A stretch of DNA of 8,018 nucleotides from an uncultured Collinsella sp. (GTDB lineage Bacteria > Actinomycetota > Coriobacteriia > Coriobacteriales > Coriobacteriaceae). The notes below the pieces were generated by a model, which had not been told where the DNA came from, searched no databases, and saw only the letters and a program-made list of their open reading frames with translations. A program made the translations under genes and the position numbers. Of this stretch, positions 6,463 through 8,018 are shown piece after piece (position 1 is the stretch's first letter; each line of letters begins with the position of its first letter). The DNA lies in NCBI GenBank assembly GCA_900547285.1, contig URGF01000081.1, positions 1 to 8,018 of the forward strand, given 5' to 3'.

Positions 6463-6490
6463 TGCTGAATACTCCAAAAAATGCACGTCG
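6463..6490 (-). repeat. 28-nt repeat, copy 2 of an inverted pair
   Basis: On the minus strand it reads with core TTTTTTGGAGTATTCAGCA and agrees with 6292-6319 at 26 of 28 positions. It lies in the 3' untranslated part of the regulator transcript, between its stop codon and the terminator. With copy 1 it frames a 143-base interior holding the terminator. Confidence 0.75.
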
Positions 6491-6515
6491 CAAGAGGGGG
6501 TACCTGCTCAATCGG

Positions 6516-7595
6516 CTAAATACCCGCAAGTTCGCAGTAGCGGTCGACATTGCTGGCAAATACCATCTCGACGGCACCCTTCTGGACGGGCACCGTCGGG
6601 GTCCTTCCCCACAGCAGATAATCGCCCAGCGTCTTAGCGCCGCGATACGCCAGGCTCGTCGGGTCCTTATAGACAATATTGGTAAAGATACCGCGGCGCA
6701 AGGCCAGAGCACTTTCGGGAAACAGGTCGTTGCCGATCACCATGACCTGACCGGCCTTGCCGGTCGAGACGAGCGCGTCGGCAACCACTTCGGAACCAAC
6801 GGCAAAAACGCTACAGATAAGTTCAGGGGCGTCCGGCGCACTCAAGCGCTTTTCGAGCTCATGCTCGAGTTGTTTGACTTGCGCATGGGCACCTGCAAGA
6901 TCCTCAACCTGCCATGGAATATCACGTTCGCGCAGGTAATTGTGGAAGGCGCGGGCGGTTAGATAGTGCGAATCGGTATATGGGTCGCCTGTCAAAAGGA
7001 GCACGCGGGCGTCGGCCCCAGAAGCATGGACCAGGTTTGCCGCCTGCTCGGCCATAAGGCTGCCTGCCGTCGAATAATCGGCCAAGCTCGCACCCAAACG
7101 ATTCAAATGCGGACGGTCGCCGTCGACAAGCTCAATCGTCACGCCCTCCTCGGCGATCTGCCCCAAAAGCTCAGTCGCACGATCGTCGCCCGGCGCATAG
7201 GCGAGCAAGCCATCAATCTTCTCGCCCACCTGCAGACGCTCGTCGATTTGCTCGAGTGCATCAGCGTAGCCGCCCACGCCAAATTCTACGCGCTCAACCG
7301 TAATGCCCCGGTCGATGACCTCCTGTTCAAAGCGATTGCAGCCTTCCCACAGGTAACGGAAAAAGTACGCTCCCTCGCGCGATGCGCGGGGCAGGCAAAA
7401 CACCAGATTGATATCCTTGCGGCGCAGGCTTGAGGCACTTGTGTTGCGGTGATAGCCCATGGCCTCGGCCTTAGCGTTCACCTTGGCGCGCACGGATTCG
7501 CTCACGCCGGCCTTTCCCGTCAGAGCCTTGTGCACGGTATTGATGGAAACGCCAAGCTCGGCGGCTATGTCCTTCATGGTTACGCGAGCGCTCAT
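6516..7595 (-). CDS. LacI-family transcriptional regulator, probable regulator of uxaCBA
   Basis: A 359-residue DNA-binding regulator. The N-terminal LacI helix-turn-helix is clear: VTMKDIAAELGVSINTVHKA at 5-24, followed by LTGKAGVSESVRAKV and the GYHRN and SSLRRK hinge region (48-60). Residues about 62-355 form a periplasmic-binding-protein-like sugar sensor (INLVFCLPR, IDGLLAYAPG, VMVIGNDLFPESALALRRG). The recognition helix reads VSINTVHKAL, with His-Lys where many members have Ser-Arg. The ATG at 7595 has GGAG about seven bases upstream. It is co-oriented with, and 459 bases upstream of, uxaC. Two LacI-type palindromes in front of uxaC make it the likely local repressor, relieved by a hexuronate or pathway intermediate; the ligand is not visible from sequence. 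I found no copy of that palindrome before its own gene, so autoregulation is not indicated. Confidence 0.9.
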   Translation of the reverse strand: MSARVTMKDIAAELGVSINTVHKALTGKAGVSESVRAKVNAKAEAMGYHRNTSASSLRRKDINLVFCLPRASREGAYFFRYLWEGCNRFEQEVIDRGITVERVEFGVGGYADALEQIDERLQVGEKIDGLLAYAPGDDRATELLGQIAEEGVTIELVDGDRPHLNRLGASLADYSTAGSLMAEQAANLVHASGADARVLLLTGDPYTDSHYLTARAFHNYLRERDIPWQVEDLAGAHAQVKQLEHELEKRLSAPDAPELICSVFAVGSEVVADALVSTGKAGQVMVIGNDLFPESALALRRGIFTNIVYKDPTSLAYRGAKTLGDYLLWGRTPTVPVQKGAVEMVFASNVDRYCELAGI

Positions 7596-7692
7596 GCGGT
7601 TACTCCGTTATAGATAAGTTGCCAATTAACAGTACAGGTAACGATACCCCAAAATCACTCTTCGACTCGCCGCACTCGCCCCCAAATGTGCA

Positions 7693-7726
7693 AAGCGCCC
7701 CGCAAACGGATGCTCGCGAGGCGCTT
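7693..7726 (-). terminator. Hairpin terminator after the cysteine-rich small protein
   Basis: On the minus strand AAGCGCCTCGC pairs with GCGGGGCGCTT (11 bp including one U-G) around a 12-base loop, starting 12 bases past the stop codon at 7739. The following T-run is poor (CTTTGCACATTT), so termination may be incomplete or need a factor. It separates this gene from the regulator. Confidence 0.55.
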
Positions 7727-7738
7727 GGATGACGGACC

Positions 7739-7939
7739 TTACTTGATACCGCGGCCCAAGTCTTCGGCAATTTTGTCCACGCCCTTAAGTGCGGCGCAGG
7801 TTTTTTTGTTGGAACAATGTCCCGTGCAAACGCCGCCCTGAGCGCAGTCGGCGCAGGTGCCCTTGCGATAAATGCGCACGCACACGGCGACAAACGCAAT
7901 GCCGATAACAGCCAGTACAACAATATCGATAGGTGCCAT
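7739..7939 (-). CDS. FeoB-associated-type Cys-rich membrane protein
   Basis: A 66-residue protein with one N-terminal membrane helix (residues about 4-21, IDIVVLAVIGIAFVAVCV) and then a basic RIYRKG turn. A cysteine cluster follows, with C29, C32, C38, C42 and C48 (CADC...C...C...C). This layout matches the small FeoB-associated cysteine-rich proteins often encoded at the end of feo ferrous-iron transport operons, where a role in iron delivery or complex assembly is suspected but not well shown. The ATG at 7939 has AGAGGAGG six bases upstream. In this reading direction feoA/feoB would lie to the right, outside the window, so the assignment rests on the protein pattern alone. It is unrelated to the galacturonate genes and ends with its own hairpin. 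Confidence 0.75.
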   Translation of the reverse strand: MAPIDIVVLAVIGIAFVAVCVRIYRKGTCADCAQGGVCTGHCSNKKTCAALKGVDKIAEDLGRGIK

Positions 7940-7984
7940 AGCAAGCCTCCTCTAGTTAACCATCACTTACTTTACCCCATTCTC

Positions 7985-8018
7985 CACCTGCCAAAAAGGG
8001 ACAGGTTTATTTTGGTCG
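7985..8018. repeat. Possible REP-like hairpin element at the window edge
   Basis: ACCTGCC (7986-7992) pairs with GG(A)CAGGT (7999-8006) around an AAAAAG loop, with one bulged base, followed by TTATTTTGG. Such short hairpins with CCTG/CAGG arms resemble REP elements dispersed in many genomes. A single, edge-truncated copy is not enough to be sure. Confidence 0.35.

Noticed and set aside
6175..6468. 97-codon plus-strand frame in the gap upstream of uxaC
   Set aside because: It runs through the repeat, the terminator stem and an operator half-site, with no ribosome site and no domain; it is accidental.
7600..7944. 114-codon minus-strand frame overlapping the cysteine-rich small gene
   Set aside because: It is an alternate frame of 7739-7939 and reads through the hairpin; the 66-residue protein has the better start signal and a recognisable pattern.

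Overview
The window looks like two bacterial genomes joined inside one gene. From about base 2060 to the right end the DNA is GC-rich. Its genes use mostly GCC, GGC, GTG and CGC codons, and their style resembles Actinomycetota of the Coriobacteriia, with Collinsella as my best guess. From base 1 to about 2030 the DNA is visibly less GC-rich, with many GCA, GTA, GGA and AGA codons, and its proteins resemble those of gut Firmicutes (Lachnospiraceae). These taxon names are inferred from codon style and remembered protein families; no search was run. The switch falls in a short, very conserved stretch of the altronate dehydratase gene (about 2031-2060). I read this as a probable assembly chimera, with true intragenic recombination as the alternative.

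All real genes lie on the minus strand, so the reading order is right to left. At the right edge is a small cysteine-rich membrane protein of the FeoB-associated type (7739-7939), followed by a hairpin. Next is a LacI-family regulator (6516-7595) with a strong 18-bp-stem terminator beyond it (6387-6427). The 459-base gap between the regulator and uxaC holds that terminator, a pair of 28-nt inverted repeats and a control region with two perfect GTGAACGTTCAC palindromes. Then comes the galacturonate operon: uxaC (uronate isomerase, 4629-6056), uxaB (tagaturonate reductase, 3018-4532) and uxaA (altronate dehydratase, 1458-2939). The left part has a short GH88/GH105-like protein (903-1382) and the start of a GH28 polygalacturonase-type hydrolase (883 down to 1, cut by the window edge).

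In function, uxaC, uxaB and uxaA give three consecutive steps: D-galacturonate to D-tagaturonate to D-altronate to 2-keto-3-deoxygluconate. The left-hand genes would release galacturonate from pectin fragments. The set makes metabolic sense, and both parent genomes probably carry a pectin or galacturonate locus, which would explain how the two could be joined at uxaA. The palindromes upstream of uxaC are the natural candidate binding sites for the neighbouring LacI-type protein.

I saw no rRNA, tRNA, CRISPR array, transposase or phage gene. The points most worth a second look are the hybrid uxaA, the two-palindrome operator, the 28-nt inverted repeat pair flanking a terminator, the shortened GH105-like protein, and a terminator-like hairpin inside the uxa operon.
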